Shown here: positions 26,101 to 41,100 of the stretch, piece after piece
How the letters are laid out: each line of letters opens with the position of its first letter
Numbering within the stretch: the stretch's first letter is position 1
Source of the DNA: Colius striatus
Taxonomy: Eukaryota > Chordata > Aves > Coliiformes > Coliidae
Direction: 5' to 3'
NCBI RefSeq assembly: GCF_028858725.1
Contig: NC_084759.1
Span: 175,303,770-175,367,769 of the forward strand
DNA length: 64,000 nt
Position numbers and translations under genes: made by a program
Notes under the pieces: model-generated
What the model was told of the DNA's origin: nothing
The model's database searches: none
Seen by the model: the letters and a program-made list of their open reading frames with translations, nothing else

Positions 26101-29100
26101 ACCACTAATGTTTGAAACATAAGGAAAGCATTCTGTACTAAGAGATCTGGGAGCTTGAATTTTTTTTTCTTTAAACTGAGCTTGTATCTGGGTTATTGTA
26201 TTCACTCTGGGTTTCTCCATTTCAGAAAAATATGAATGAATTGCAGGGAGTGAAGAGAACAGCAACAAGCCTCATTATACAGCAAAAAGGACTCTCTCAC
26301 TGAGAAGGAGTTTGAAAGAACTTGAATGTGTACAGCTTGTCCAAGCAGTGACAGAATTATTGTATGATAAGTATCTAGTATTAGAAGATTCTTAGAGGTT
26401 TAAAATGAAAGAATTATTTAGTATTCAAAGAGCTAAAGGTAAGAGCAATGTAATGACATTGTAAATGGAGAGGATTTAAGATAAAAGGAGACTTTGACGG
26501 TGAACTAGTTTAGATTGTGGAATAGCTACCAAAAGGAGATGGTGAAAATCTCCAGACCTTTGATTTTGTAGAAAATAGCATGATATAAAAAAATCTAGAC
26601 AACATTATTTATGTTATAATCATTGTGTGACGTTGAGTTAATATCCTAAGGATGTGATGAGTAACCCTGTAAATCATTCTGTACTCCAGAGATCTGGGAT
26701 GCTGGAGGGATTGTTCTGGTATAGAGAGAAGTTTTCAGACACACCAGGATATCAAACACCTAATAATAATCAAACTGGTGCCTTTGTATTCTTCCTAAAA
26801 ATGTTCTGCATCACACTTCACTACATTTTAGTAGTACTTGGTTAAAACAAGCTTACAAGAGCAAGGAAATCAGAGTTTGGAAGCATTTCTAGTTTTAACT
26901 CATCCAAGCTTATAAATTGAGCATGAGTTTAAAACCTGATTCACTGTATCTAGCAGACACATTCCAAGAAGCACAGATTCCCTTAATACCTGATTTAAAA
27001 GACAACATCTTGTAGGACAATCTGAACTCTGGTTCTCCCCAGCTTCCACGAACCTCTTGCAATGGTTAGTTTGAGTCCCACACGTACTTTCTGTCTCTCC
27101 CCTGCTCACATCTGAGGTATGTATATGGTATTCCTTGGTATCCCTACTCTTTGATGCTCCTGATTTGAAATCCTTCTAGTAATTCCTTTTCCTGTCATCA
27201 AAACAGATAGCAGGTGATTACAGATTTTTCTGAGAATGTCAGTACAGCTTGTAGACTGGGTGTCCCTCCTCTCCATTCAGGTGTGGTCTCTCTGCCACTT
27301 TCCACTTGTTTCTGCTGGTACCCGTGTTTTCTTTATGGTTCAGTCTCCTGCCTTCTCCCATCTGCTGCTGTTTGCTCTGCCTGTTGTTGGAGATCAGTGG
27401 CTAGCAACAGAGTTGTTGAGTGTATCTGACATACTTCAGATGTAATTATTTTTCCAGTGGTGGCCTCCTTGCCTCTGCCTTGCTGTGCTGTTTTTGCTGG
27501 TGCGGTAAAAGGTTTGGGTTTTCTGGAGCTGAGTTGATGACTGTGACCACTGTCTTGTGTCTGAAATTAATCTTTCATGCAGATCACACCATGGTAGTCA
27601 CCTGGGAAATTAGGACAGACCTCATACTACTACTTTCTTAAGCTTACCATTGTGTTGTATGAAAATAAATCAACCTTATCACTTAGAAGTTTGTTGAGCT
27701 GAAGGCAATTAACCGTAATGTGGGTAAAAAGCAAAAAAAAAAGATGTAGTGTGTTGCTCAGGGCATAAGAGTATCTTCACCAAGCATGATTCTGATCCAG
27801 AGGTGTCCTAATGGTTGCTGATCTTCTACAGTCTGTTATTGTATAACACACTTCACCACTGGAGTGTCATGTATTTGAGAAGCTTAAACTGTGTCAGATC
27901 TTTTGACAGAAGGGTTGTTGCTTGATCTACACCTGGCATAATCTTTGCATGTTTTATATTTGCTGTTAAGTTTGTACTTTAATGTTTTTAATTGATTAGG
28001 ATTTGTTTATCTCTGCTAGCCTGATTTTTTGTTTGGAAAGCCTGGCAACACTGCTTCTTCCTCCTGTCCCACCCTTGGCATGACTTGCATAACTTTTAAA
28101 ATCTGGACTCTACTATATGAGTAGAGAAGGGAATTAAATTTGGTCTTTTTGGCAGTTCTCATATGTGCCATGCCCTTATTACAGAACCAGTAGGACTGGA
28201 AGGAAATGTGTTATTTTGTGCTCTTCAGTCTGTGTCCAAGCGTTAACAGCATTTCTTGGTGTGGATATTTTTGTTTGTTGTTAGGTCAGTTTGACACAAA
28301 GTGCTCAAACGACACTATGCAGCCAAGCATAACTAGGTGCATAGGCCACAGATGGCAGCAGCAAGGGAAACAAGACAGGCTTGATTTTGCTCCACATATT
28401 TCAAAGTGTTCTCAAAGCAGCTTCTAGAAAACTGCTCTTGTGTCTAAAAGAAGTGTGTGTGCATGTGCATATACGTGATATCTATTTATAAAGCCATGGT
28501 AGCTGCAACCTTTTAAATGTAGCTGGAACCCGTGTTGAAATGAAGAAGCAGACAGAAATCCCAGTCTACACTGCCTCTGTGCCCTTGTTCAAACATAACA
28601 GGTTTTATAGTGGTATTGGCCATGAAAAACCTGAGCAACATCATTTTAAGCAGCAGCACTTGATACTGACTGTGAGGTGCCCTTGGAATTTAAAGAGGAA
28701 TTGAGAATAGTGTTGGAATATAGACTAGGGAAAGATGGTAATCAACAAAGATATTGCATCGTATGATTGATAAGCTGGAACCTATAAATCACTAGAAAGC
28801 ATTACAATAATAAATACCTGGGGCAGAGAATAGCATATAGCATACGTTTTAATTTCCTAGGAGGGGGATATTTGTAACAAGAACAGAAGTCATCTCTTTA
28901 TCTTGTGTCACTTTATTACCACATAATAGATTCCCACTGAGTGGCACCCTCTCTCCTGGTGATAGTATCTAATATGATGACATAGTTACAGTGAATGGGA
29001 TAGTATTTCTTGTGGGCAAGGAACAGTGATTTTTTTCTGTATCATGTATGCCTTTAAAAATTCCTCGTAGTACTTTTGTATGGTGCTTCCCTCTATGTTG

Positions 29101-32100
29101 GTGTGCATATTTCTTATATTCCTTTCATAAATGGTCAGGAGCACACATTCACATTTTCTTTGGCATTTTGGTGCCAGTTGTTTTAAGTAACAATGTAGCG
29201 TGGTAGGATCTTTATTGCTTGTTAAGCAAATCTGCTGCTTCAGCCTCCTGTGCTAAGAATACAGACTTTGAGTCTGCAGCTCTAAACATTTAAATTTCAG
29301 GTTTTCCTACAGTTACATTTCTAACCTTTTTCATTTGCAAAAGTTTTGAGAAATTGTCAGAAGTATACTATTGTAGATATGGTTGCTAGAACCTTTAGTG
29401 TATTTATTTACCTCTTACTTCCTTTCTGCCTGCTAAGTTCAAAGATTATGCAACCCTCGGACAGAGACCTAACATGTTTTTGGAAGAGCACACCTGATTT
29501 GTAGTGCTGCTGGTCTGTGTTACCTTATAGTAAACAATTCCAACTTGTCATCCTTTTTCATATTCCCTTTTTACTGAAGGGAACCACAGCCAAAGGGAGG
29601 ATGAGAGATATCTAAGTGTCTTAGCATTGTGTTCTGTCAAATTAAGCCTGGATGGAGCCAGGCTCTTCTCAATGATGTCCAATGATAGGTCAAGGGGCGA
29701 TGTGTACAAGCTAGAGCATAAGAGGTTGCAAAGAAACATAAGGAAAAACTTCTTCACTATGAGGGTGACAGAGCACTGAAACAGTCTGCCCAGATGGGTT
29801 GTGGAGTCTCCTTCTCTCGAGACATTCAAAACCCACCTGGACAAGTTCCTTTGTGACCTACCGTAGGTGATCCTACTCTGGCAGGGAGATTGGACTAGGT
29901 GATCTTTTGAGGTCTCTTCCAAACCTTAAGATTCTGTGGTTCTGTGATTGAGAGCCGTGATGCCTAGTCCTGATGCTCAAATGGATGTTTCTAGTGGTGT
30001 AAATCCACTGCTCGTTTTCTCTGTGTTGTACGGATCTGTTAACCAAAGGTGGCCATATTGTGCTGCTGACATGCCACCATTGAAAGAATACTTCCCTGAT
30101 CTGTAATCCATGTGAAGAGTCATACCAAGCAACTGCACTGTTCACTTGACAGTGTCACCAGACTGGTTGCATTCTGCTTGTGGGTGACTGGATTGGAAGG
30201 AAAGATCCATCTTCCCCATCCACATAGCGTGGTCTAGTTAAGTACATGTATGCCACAAAGAATGATTTCCTAGCCCCAGTCTCAAGATCATCTCAGGGAT
30301 TTGGCCATGTTTGAAAGAACATGATTGTATTTTAGTGGCTAGCACTTGAACAATTGTTTTGTGGACTCTCGGGAAACAAAACAGGAGGCTGTTTTGGCAG
30401 GGAAAGTCAATAGTCAGTCTCTAGGAGGGTACATTTGTCATTAAAGAAAGATTCAGCTTGATGTGGTTTCTAGAACCAGCTAATATATAAGATCAGAGGC
30501 TTAACCCAGGTACTGGTGTAATCACTGTCAAATTAACATTGTATAATCTCTTTTGCAGAATGTTTCTAGACAGCTTTCAGTAGTATTATTGTCAATTTAC
30601 GGTGAATGCATAATGTGTTACAGTCTTGGATTTGCAAACTCTTAAAGTCATCTAAGTCAGTGTGAGGAGCTGGCAGAAGTGGTTGAGGGCTTGCTATGCC
30701 TCAATTATCTCATTCTGTCATATCAGGTAGCAGGTTTTCCCCCCTCTTGAATATATTCTATTTTAATTTCATTTGCATAGTTGACAATTTTTAATTTTCC
30801 TATAGCTCAAAAAACCCTCCAAAAGTTAAAAAAGCAAATAAGCTTAACAAACCTAAGTTTGTTAAAAAGTTCCCCAGGGACTTTGACTGTGGAGAAGAAA
30901 AGATTACAAACAGAGCACTTTGAATGAAATCATTATCACTTATGCAAATGTACAGACTACTTCCAATTGCACAAGCAAGTTAGGTTCTTAATAATAGTTT
31001 TGTTATTTCAGATCAGAAACATTGCAGCAGTATTCAGCATATGTGTCCAGACTCTCGGTACCTTTTTCCCCTCTTTTCCCACAATGGGTTTGTGTTCTCA
31101 ACTATGGCAAAATGACTTTAAACAACACAAGCATTTAGCTTGTAGGTGAGCCAAAGTTTTGGCCAGAAGTGATACATCTATATTTTGTGATGATAAAAGT
31201 CAATATAGAGTCCATATAATTAGGGGAAAAATATGTGTGTGTGTGTGTGTTCAGGGACAGATCCTTCTTCTAGTGTCCTGTGTCAGTCTATGGTGACTTG
31301 TGGGGCTTTGCATATGGTTTGAGCTGGAGGAAAGCCCTTGCTGGATGACACACCAAAACTGTGGCTGACATTCAGATGAGAGAAAGCTACAAAGCAGTGG
31401 CAATTGGAACCTACTCAAGTACTGCAAGAACAAATTGTGACATTTCCCGCCTTGTTTTTATTTGATTTAATGATTTGGCTTCAAGTCAGATTTTTGTTTC
31501 AGTTGTTTGGTTTCAACTGAAGTACATTTTGCCCTCCTTTTCTCCTTCCCATATATGGCAGATCTTTATGCATACATCCTTGTTGAGGCATTCCTTTAAC
31601 TGAAATAAGAAGAGAAGGACACAGAACTGGTGGTCACTGTGCTGGTGTCTAAATACAGGCACTTTGTGGGGTACCTGCCCTAAACAATCTGTGAGGTATC
31701 CCAGGATCTTGATCATTCAGTGAGGGACATTTACTAGAGTCCTTGCTTCCAGCATTTGTAAGTTTTTGTTCTGGTGAGACCAGGTTGTACACATTTTATA
31801 AGGAATGCTTGAGTTCATAAAGATCTCGAGGTACCTGGTTGAATTCTGACATATGATTAAATTGTAGTCCCAGTGTTCACCCAAACTTGGGAATGGGTCT
31901 GTGCTCCTGGGCCCTATAGCTCACACACTCTCTTGGGGAATGGCCCCAATGGGAGTCATACAGGGTTTGTGTTTACTCTATATCTTACAGTCTTTTAAAC
32001 TTGAGGTGGAACTGAACACTCTCCCTCAGACTCCTGCAGAGCTTCTTTCTACAGCCTTGGAAAAAACAAGTCAGGTTCATATGGGTTTGCAAAAGTGTAG

Positions 32101-35100
32101 CTGCTCCTGTTTTTTTGAAATCATTGGGAATGCTTGAGAAGGGAGTGAACAAATGTATAGGAAAAATAGCTCAAAATGCTTTATCAACGAGTATCTTATG
32201 TATCAATTCAAATAAAGAGTCAGATGCATTTAAAAAAAAAAAGCAAACCTTCCCTCTGAAGTATCTAATAAAGGTGGTTTTACTACTTTCTTTCTGTTTT
32301 CACTTTTCATTACAGGAATGCAACTCCTGAATGTGAATGCACTGTGCTCCACTTAAAAACCCTCTGTACTCTTTCAACCTTGTGAAGATTCTGCTTTTGT
32401 ATTGGCTTTTTGTGCTGCCACATTGACTGGGAGCAGCTTAACCTAAGTTGGTTACTTAAATAAAAACCCAATATAAATAATCTCAGTCTTTGTTTACCCT
32501 TGTAGGCTATATGAAATCCCTAGTTGAGCAAAAGATTAGTTAAAAACTTTAGTCCAGGAAAGTGACACGATGTGAATATATACTTGTGACACCAATCCCA
32601 ACTAGTGTAGGAAAATGAAACAAAATTGAGCTAACCTTATTATTTTTTTCAGTCTCTTTTTAGCCTGCAGCCCTTCTCCTTTTTCTCCCAAACCACTAGA
32701 ATTTAATTTGGAGAGTTCAGCAAACCTACAGTCAGATATAGAATTGATTTATAGATGCTGCTATTAAAAGCTGATTATGTGCACATGAAACAAACTGTGG
32801 AGCTCAATTAATTAGAATGCATCCTTCAAAGACTCTTCTGCAGGAGTTTGTTTTATAATTCAGTTCATACTGTATGTTTAGCTTTAGATGCACTTCAGAA
32901 ACTCAAGAGCACACCCTTTGTTAAGACAGGATATTTTTCCATTTAATAACTGTTTGTTTTTATTGTGGAGTGGAAAATGTCTGTAATGAATGTCTTATCC
33001 TTAACTGGATTTACATGTAGTCTTTCCACTGTGCAATTTAGTACACTGCTGGTGTTGTGTATGGAAATTTTCCTACTTACTTCCAGTAGCTTGTTCAAGG
33101 CTGCTTCCAACACCTTTTTCTTCTTCTTTTGGGTTGCGGATGGGGCTGGCTAGTTAAAACTGGTATGGTTCCTTACATGTTTGTATGCAGTTGTCACCAT
33201 AGGATTGAGGAGAAAGAATGAAAGGCTGGTGTCAGAGCAAAGAATAGAATTACCACTTTCTGTAGCACCAGTTTAGACTAGCAAAAGAGCCTTTGGACCT
33301 ATGGAGTTAGTCATGTTGACAGACTTACTGTCTTGGTTACAGCAAAGTAATTATCACCTCATAAGCACGACTGAAATGTCTGCATTTGACACCTCCAGGA
33401 AACACATCTGTGGCTTTGGTGTTTGCTGCAAAGCTCTGACTGCAGATTACCTCTGCAAGAGGAAGATGTGTCCTAGTTGTGAGGGCCGTTGCAAGTGCAG
33501 GGTAGAGGCAGTTGTTAAGTTTGTCCTCTGAAGAGCTGAGTTCCTGCAGGTCTTAATGGGCAGTGGCTTTCTTCACTAGGTTTTCAGATTGCTTTGCAAT
33601 GTTAGATCTTAAAAGACTTGTTTTTCTGTGCCTGTGGCCAAGTGAACACCTCATAAGTAGATGCTGCAGCTGTGATTGACCATCACCTCCTGGTTTTGTC
33701 CTTGTAAATAGCTATAATTGCTAACCACAGTAGGTGTTCATTCTGCCTTCCTGCAACCTCCTTCCTCCAGTCTGTTGTGTTGTTTTCAGTACTTTTGCTA
33801 ACTTGCATGTGTGAAACCAGCCACATGTGTTACCACGTGAGCATTATTATTCCTTCTAAAGGAATTTCCATACTATAATCTTTGACTTGAACAAGGAGAG
33901 TGACATGCTTTGAGTTTGTGTATCTGTGTCTTTCATCATCGCTGTGAACTTCAGTTTTCTATAAATTAAAGGTGAAATGTTGACACTATGGGTTTGTGAG
34001 TTGTCATATTGTGGTCAAACCAAACACATACAATGTTCTAGGAAAGTAAACTGGGTATCTAAGTAACATGACTGCAGACAAATTTCTCATTAAAACTAAT
34101 ATTTCTTGCCTTATTTTTGCACTCCAAAAAAGACCTATGTCTTTGGTTTTGTGTACTAGCAGTGTTCACAGTATGAAGTTTTTATGTAACTGTTGAAAAA
34201 ACAGAAATTATCATCTGAGATATACCATTTTGACTTTCCAAGCTATTATGGAAGAAGTCCAGTTCCACTAAAGCATTTTCCTCAGGTCTTAAAATGATCA
34301 CTAGAAGCTAGATGTCAAGAACAAGCCTGAATCTGTATTTATTGAGCACAGCTGGTGATCTATCAAGCACCTACCTTTCGTGTTCAAAGGCAATTGGAAT
34401 GAGGAATTTGCACTGTTGTGTTAGCGTAAAAGGAATGGATCTAATGTGTCAAGGGCCTTCCAGTAGTCTGTCTTTAAGAAATCCACCTGGTGCTTGCCCT
34501 GAGCAAAGGGTGATATGCTTTGTCATAGTAGTAATAATTCAAAAGACTGTGTAGCTTTTTGGTACAGTGAGTATGAACTGACCTAGTTGTAATACCAAAA
34601 TCAAATGGCTATGTGTTTTGGTGATCTAATATTCTAGCGTGACTTAATCAGATCTTGATGCTTTTGTTTGTATTCAAAATGATAGTCTAGGGCCATGATG
34701 AATGACTATAAGGTTTTATAAATAAAAGGGTGGAAAACTCTTTCTCAACATGGTGATCAGGTAATGATTCACAGGGGTGACATGAGTAGGCCTCAAAAAG
34801 ATTCCTGTCTTGCTGACATAGAGACAGCTCTGTGTTTCTCTTGTATCTCCCAGCGCAACACTGAGCAGCGGGAGGGCCCTGCGGAACAACACATAACAGT
34901 AAGGGTTTACTTCCTTGCAAAAGCACAGGCCGTCAGTAGTGCAGTGTTTGCATCCCAATATCTCCAGTTAGATTAAAATTGTATGTAGGAGGAGGAGATA
35001 ATTATTCATGTGTGTGTTTGGAACTGGCCTTGTATAATGATAGAGGTGTTATGCATATACTTTCTTTCATCAGTTACTAATGAGAATATGATAATGAGAA

Positions 35101-38100
35101 TATAATTTGTTAGAAATCAATGTTTCTTTCTAATTGAAAGGTTTGGATTTTATTTTTTTCTGAGTAAGTGTGGTCTCCGTGGGCTATTTTCCCCTTCTAG
35201 CATAAAGCCTTTATGATTTCCACTGATAAGGTGTGATAGTAGTTAAAACTAGGAATGATGTAGGGGGATAAACCTGAGCATAACTGGGACAGCGAGGCAA
35301 TCTAGCATCTTCCAGGGTTAAGAGCTGTGCAAGGGAAGTCTGAATTCTTGGAAAAAGGTGGTAGCTCTGAATTTCTCATCTTTCTTCTTACTACCTTTTC
35401 ATTGTCTTGGGGGAAACCTGAGAGAAATCCATTGCAGACCATGGGAGCAAAACAAAGAGCAGCCAGGGAATTTTCTGCAGTTCTGCTGTTTCCCCACAAT
35501 TCTCACTTGATTTCTCATTTTTGTCTTGCTTGACTGTTTTTCTCTCCAACTTTCTTCCTACCTCTTTCTGCTTCCATATTAAATCATAAACATTGTGTGT
35601 CCAGCTCCAGTTTATGTGCATGGAAATTGATTATATCTATTCAGTACCTTAATACCTCTATAGATTCCTGTGTGCTCACTCTCTAAATCAGAAGGAGACT
35701 GAAATGATGAGACACAAAAACTGTTGTATGAAGGACCTGTGCAGTTTCTTCACTGCCATGTTCACATGGATGTGTTCTTTGTCAACCCTATATAAAATGT
35801 CAGGGAACTGAGAGATGATGATATAGAAATCATCATCATAGACCTTTTGCTCCACTCTTTGTTTTCTTCCTGGCAGCTTCTGCAATGTTTCAGATGAGGG
35901 GGAATCAGCTTGAATTAACATGGCTAAAAAGCATAGGGTATTCATGGTGTATACTCTTTAGGTTTGGTTTCCATAATTTCATCATCCATTGAAGTCAGAG
36001 AAATATCTTTACCGTGAAAATTTTACAGAAATATGAAGAAATTGTTGGAGGGACAAGAGTATTGTTATGAAGTCATAACAATTATTAAAATATAAGCAAG
36101 AAGATTTCCCAGTGGATTTTTCCAGTGGTCTCAGCTAGCTCTGAGTTCATTTCTCCCACTTTTATTTAAAGTTGCACTGCTTATCCTTACTGAGGCTTTT
36201 GAGACCGAGGGCCCTTCAGGCAGGGGAGCCCAGCCCCTCAGGGTAGATACTCTTTTGACTACACAAAAAAGTATGCAAATATAGTTTGATGATACCTCAT
36301 CAGATCTTCTGTCATAATTCAAAATGAGATTTCAGTGTAGACATATGAAGTGTAAACATGCTTCTATGTAAACATGCAACGTGTTTGTCGGCCCAAGACC
36401 ACGCTCTGTAAGCTCTCATAATGAACATGAAGCAGAGAAGGATGTTGGCTGGATTTTTCTAAGCTAACCCCCAGCTTCCACTGCAAACAGGACTGGAGAA
36501 TGTGCTTTGCATCTTGGAATCAGACTCTATAGTCTTAAGTGGGTTCCACATCTGCATTTTCCTGCGTTCTTCCCTATCTTGATAGGAAAGCTGCTGCTGA
36601 GGGCTGCAATGTGCGAGGATCCTGTGATCATGATTAGAGAATATGTTCCTTGTGTGTCCTTCTGCTGCTCTGTCCCTTGGGAGTAGATTGTTTATATTGC
36701 TGGAAATTGTTAATGCAGTTAAACTATCTTCCAGCATGCAAACCTATGTCATTCCACTCTGTTAGTGTCCCTTGGCTAAAAATGAATGCTTTGATGTAAT
36801 TGTATTTGAGTTGCCTTATTATTTATTAACAATTCCATTAAAATATCATGGATGTCTGCTACAGTTGAGGGAGTTATGCAATCTACAGTCGAAAAGACAT
36901 GAAATTTCACAAAAGAAAAGCTCTAAATGATCTTCCTCATTCATCCCCCTGCTTTTTATTTGTCTTGTAAAAAATGAATAAAATTCAGCCTGGTGTGACA
37001 CTGTGCAGCAGTTTGCTTGCTTCCCACTTCAGGATTGTGCAGGTTATTGCATTCCTTACACACATATAAAAAATATTCCTGGTCCATAAACCACAAGAAA
37101 TTGTATACTGTTAACACTGAAGTGTACCTTCATAGGTACAGCTTACAGAATAAACCTCTTTATAAGAACAGTGGTAAGCTTATTTGAGAGCTCAGCTCTA
37201 GTGCTGACAGGAGAAAATCAGTGTTCCTATTGTAGTCAGCTTTCTGCTGCTGTTGCCGTCCCTGAATTAGTGTCCTGAGTTAGAGCAGGATGGCCAAATT
37301 GCAATGACAAGAAGCTTGTGAATTGCTTTAGTTCTTACACAGTTGATTACACATGCTAATTAATTGATTAAGTGCATTTAAAATGTGTGGGTTTTTTTTC
37401 TAGTATAATGTATTATGGAAAACTTTGGGAATTATTTTTCTAGCGTTTGACATCTTATTTTGTAAATTATCTCTCCAGAGGGCTTAAGGTTGGGTCCTTT
37501 TATTTTCTATGCTTGTTCTGTGCAAACTCAGCAGAATCCTTTTTTCATTCTTGGTTGTATGTTGGTTTTCAAAAGCAAAGTCTTTATTCTGTGTGAGCAA
37601 TTACTCTAAGAAGTATTTGTGACATCCTGTGCGAGAAGCAGCAGCAATGTACTGCACAACTGGAGTATATACTGATTAATTAGTGGCAATGTGTTTTGAA
37701 AGATGATGAGTTCTGAAGATAATTTTTAACTATTATTTAAAGCTGAGTAAATTGTCCCTAAAGAGATGTTGCTGTTATTTAAATAAATAAATAGTGCGCA
37801 GCTATTAGGTGTAACATTTTTGTGGAAGCCATTAAAAAGTTGTTCAGGTTGTGCCTCATAGCTTAGGCTCATATCCAATATTGTCACTCTGTGCTTCACT
37901 GCTAGTGAGTCCGTATTTTGGATGAGATAGTAAAGATACCATCTGGCCATCCATGGAGAAAGTGTTATGGCCCTGTGTCAAAAACACCCCCATCTCCCAA
38001 CCACTGAATGAGTGTCCTAGAAAATGTGATCTGTTTCACTGAAAAGGCTCCCACTGCATTTAAAAGCTGGTGTTCAAAATACTTTGGTCCCTGCTTTGGC

Positions 38101-41100
38101 CTGTGTGTTCATCTGTGCTCGTCAGAAGTAGTTTGTTATTTTGTAAGCTCTTTGAGTTAATGATGTAAAGTAAAATACAATGTTATACTGAATATTTTTT
38201 TCTGTTTTTTTTTTAGATACTTCAAGAAGTGTCAAGGCCTCTCCAGAAACAGCTGAAATATTTTTTCAGAAGCTAAGAAATAAATATGAATTTACAATCT
38301 TGGTGACCTTAAAACAAGCCCATTTGAATTCAGGGGTTATTCTCTCTATTCATCATTTAGATCACAGGTAAGTATTTCTACCTGTATGCTAGTTAATGAA
38401 AGTATATGTATTTATGCAGTCAAAAATTGAACATAAATTTGGGCAAAAGTGTTGTGTAACAGGTAATTTTCAAATATTTACAGTGTTTGGATAGGCGTAT
38501 TGTGCAGATTCATAAACATTCACAAGTCCAAATCAGCCAAGGGAAAGTGGAACAGCTGTTCCTCTTTAAATGTCTCTTGCCACCAAGGGCATGAAAAGCC
38601 AGTTCCCTCTTGTCATTCATAACCGTAAGGACCAGATGCTCAGCTGGTGTAAAACTGTCATGTCAATATAGCTACAGTGATTCACAAAGCCTGGTCCTGT
38701 GCGTCCACCTCTTCACCAGTTGGATTTCAACACTGCAAGCAGTTTAAAAAAAGCAAAAAGTCCTCCAGTTATGGGCTTACAACTCCCATGAATGGCAAAG
38801 CACTTTCCTCAAAATGTTGTCAGCTTTAAAAAAGCTCAAGTGAATGACACAGAGCATTTAAGGATTATCCCTTTGATAGGATGACTGCTAGAGAAGTAAG
38901 ATATTCTTTATGTATCTGAGTAATAGCTATTAAAGATAACTGCCCTATGATTCTGTGATAGAATAAAAAGGAATTTTAAAATGTGCACTTTCTAAGCAGT
39001 CATTAGCGTAAGCAACAGATGATTTCTGCTGTTCATAGGACTTTTTATTTTCCTGTGTACAATACCATAATTCTTTATTGACAGTCTCACTTTGCCCAGC
39101 CATAGCAAAGGAAATGTTAGAGCAGTGCCTGGTGTCCAGATCACGTGGCTGTACAAACATGATGATGCTTATGTCATTTGAATCTGGTTCATCTGTGTCA
39201 TCTGCCTTTGCCCATATAAGATACGGTTGTTAAAATGTGACAAGACTGATAGTCCTATTATTTTATATTGGTGTATTTTTAGGGATGGGTGACAAGATTT
39301 TACCAATATATTGATAACATTTATGCTTTCTCAGAATTTTCTCTCATACCTTAAATATTTGCAGGTTTTTGTGTTATATTTTCACCATCTTCTGTTTGTC
39401 CCGTTTATCTACACGTTGATATCCGAACTAACTGAAATGGAAGGCATTTGTCAAGGTTTTTATCTGAAACCAGAACTTTCAGAAGGTGCATATGTATGTA
39501 GGTAGTTTAACTGTGGATAGTTTAACTTAGTGGCATTGCTGAGCATTTTTGAAACTCTTTCTTTTATATGTGGAAATTTTTAGTACTCTTACCTGTAATA
39601 TTCTAACATTAGCATATGAAAAATCAAGATAACCAGTTCAAGTCGTGACGAAAAAAACCTCCTACCGCCATTTTAGCCAGTGTGACCTCTTTTATCTTAC
39701 TGTGTCCTCTTAAGTAATGCCTTGAATTTACAATTTTTCTATGAGAATAAATGTTTTATATTCGTTTTTACTGTATCCTTGCAAGCAAAGAGGAAGAAAA
39801 ATAGCCTAGGTTATTTAGGCAGAGTGACTTGTCATCTTTGGATGAAGCAGCTTAAGAACGATCTACTTGTGAAGATTTCATTGCTTTCGTGGAGAATATA
39901 ATCTATTTAAAAAGAAACTTGAAGATTTTTTTTTAAAACAATGAGAGAAAATCTTCATCAGGTGTAAAATCATTCTGAAAAATAGTGTGGCCAGAAAGAA
40001 CTTGTGGCTGTTAAATTAGATGTGCTCTTCAGCTTTTAATAAACACATTCTGCTCTGTCCTGTGTTAGGATGTACAGAAAGATGTTTGTGTGCCATAGTA
40101 GTGAATTTTCAATTTTATTTTGATAAAATGAGAGCTGACAAAGAGGTGAATAATACCAGAATTAGACTAGCATCTCCTATAGTATCTCTTCTGGTTTTTA
40201 TTTTCTTTTATGATGAATGACAATAAAGACAAGAGAATGTAGTAATTAAAAGGAAGCATTTAGATGGGTTATGTTAAACAACTGCTTCTTCAGTGCTGGA
40301 TTTCTATCTCTCTTCACTTATTCTGGCCAGGAACTTGTCTATGACAGTTCTTTAGTTCTTAAACAACTTCTTGTGAACTTTGTCCCAGCAGTCATCATAG
40401 TTGGTAGAAGCAGCAATGCCAGACCTGACTTCACTCCTTTGCACCAGCTTTAGCCTTGTGTATCTCCTCTGATGGCAGAAGAAGTTGCACTAGTATTGAA
40501 CTGCTGCTTTGTGGGATAGAATCACACCTGGCTGTATTCTTCATTTACAGAAGTTACTACTAACTCTTATTCTTCTGCAATGAGAAATGGAAAGGTGATG
40601 AGGAAGGCTGGAGGTGGCAGTAACTGAAGGATATAGTCAGTTGTCACACAAGTAACTTTTTATATGTTTTATTTTACAGAGGTTTTATAACAACTAACGG
40701 TTCTAGGGTAAAAGGATTTCTAGGATACAAGAAAATCAAAATGTTTGTTTAAAAAATGGAAAAAGGTATGGTCATTTGTTCAGTGCCTTGGCAAATACTT
40801 AGTGCATTTTTGAAAATAAAGTAAAAATTCATCCTCTCTTTGCATGAATCTAGGGACTTTGGAGCAAATATGCTCATTTGAAACAATTGAGGACATTTGC
40901 TAAATTGTAGTTACTTTTAAAATTGTATAGCTTTCTTTAAAACTGAATACTTAACAGTCTATATGATTCAGAGTGTAATGACCCAGTCTGTGTTGTCTAG
41001 TTTTATGACTTGGATTTGTTTTTTATTTTTTTTGCTGTTTCCATTTTGAGGAACACAAAAAAAATGAATACTTCCACTGAAATACAGTCATGCAACTACT

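Larger units (their letters stand above)
17412..38216 (+). other. NELL2: Intron 2 of NELL2 (20.8 kb)
   Basis: Spans from the GTACGG donor to a strong acceptor with a long T-run (TTTTTTTTAG). It begins with a pyrimidine-dominated tract of about 110 nt (17538-17648). It contains two + strand CR1 copies (24178-24409 and 29648-29949) and a TG microsatellite (31234-31250). A short hairpin-capable inverted repeat lies at 22865-22897 (10-bp arms, 13-nt loop). AT-rich stretches with homeodomain-type motifs occur near 32805-32820 and 37350-37375. No other gene or exon was recognised. Confidence 0.9.

Noticed and set aside
38941..38965. CTATGATTCTGTGATAGAAT, like the CR1 3' repeat
   Set aside because: There is no CR1 body on either side. 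A short match like this can arise by chance in AT-rich sequence.
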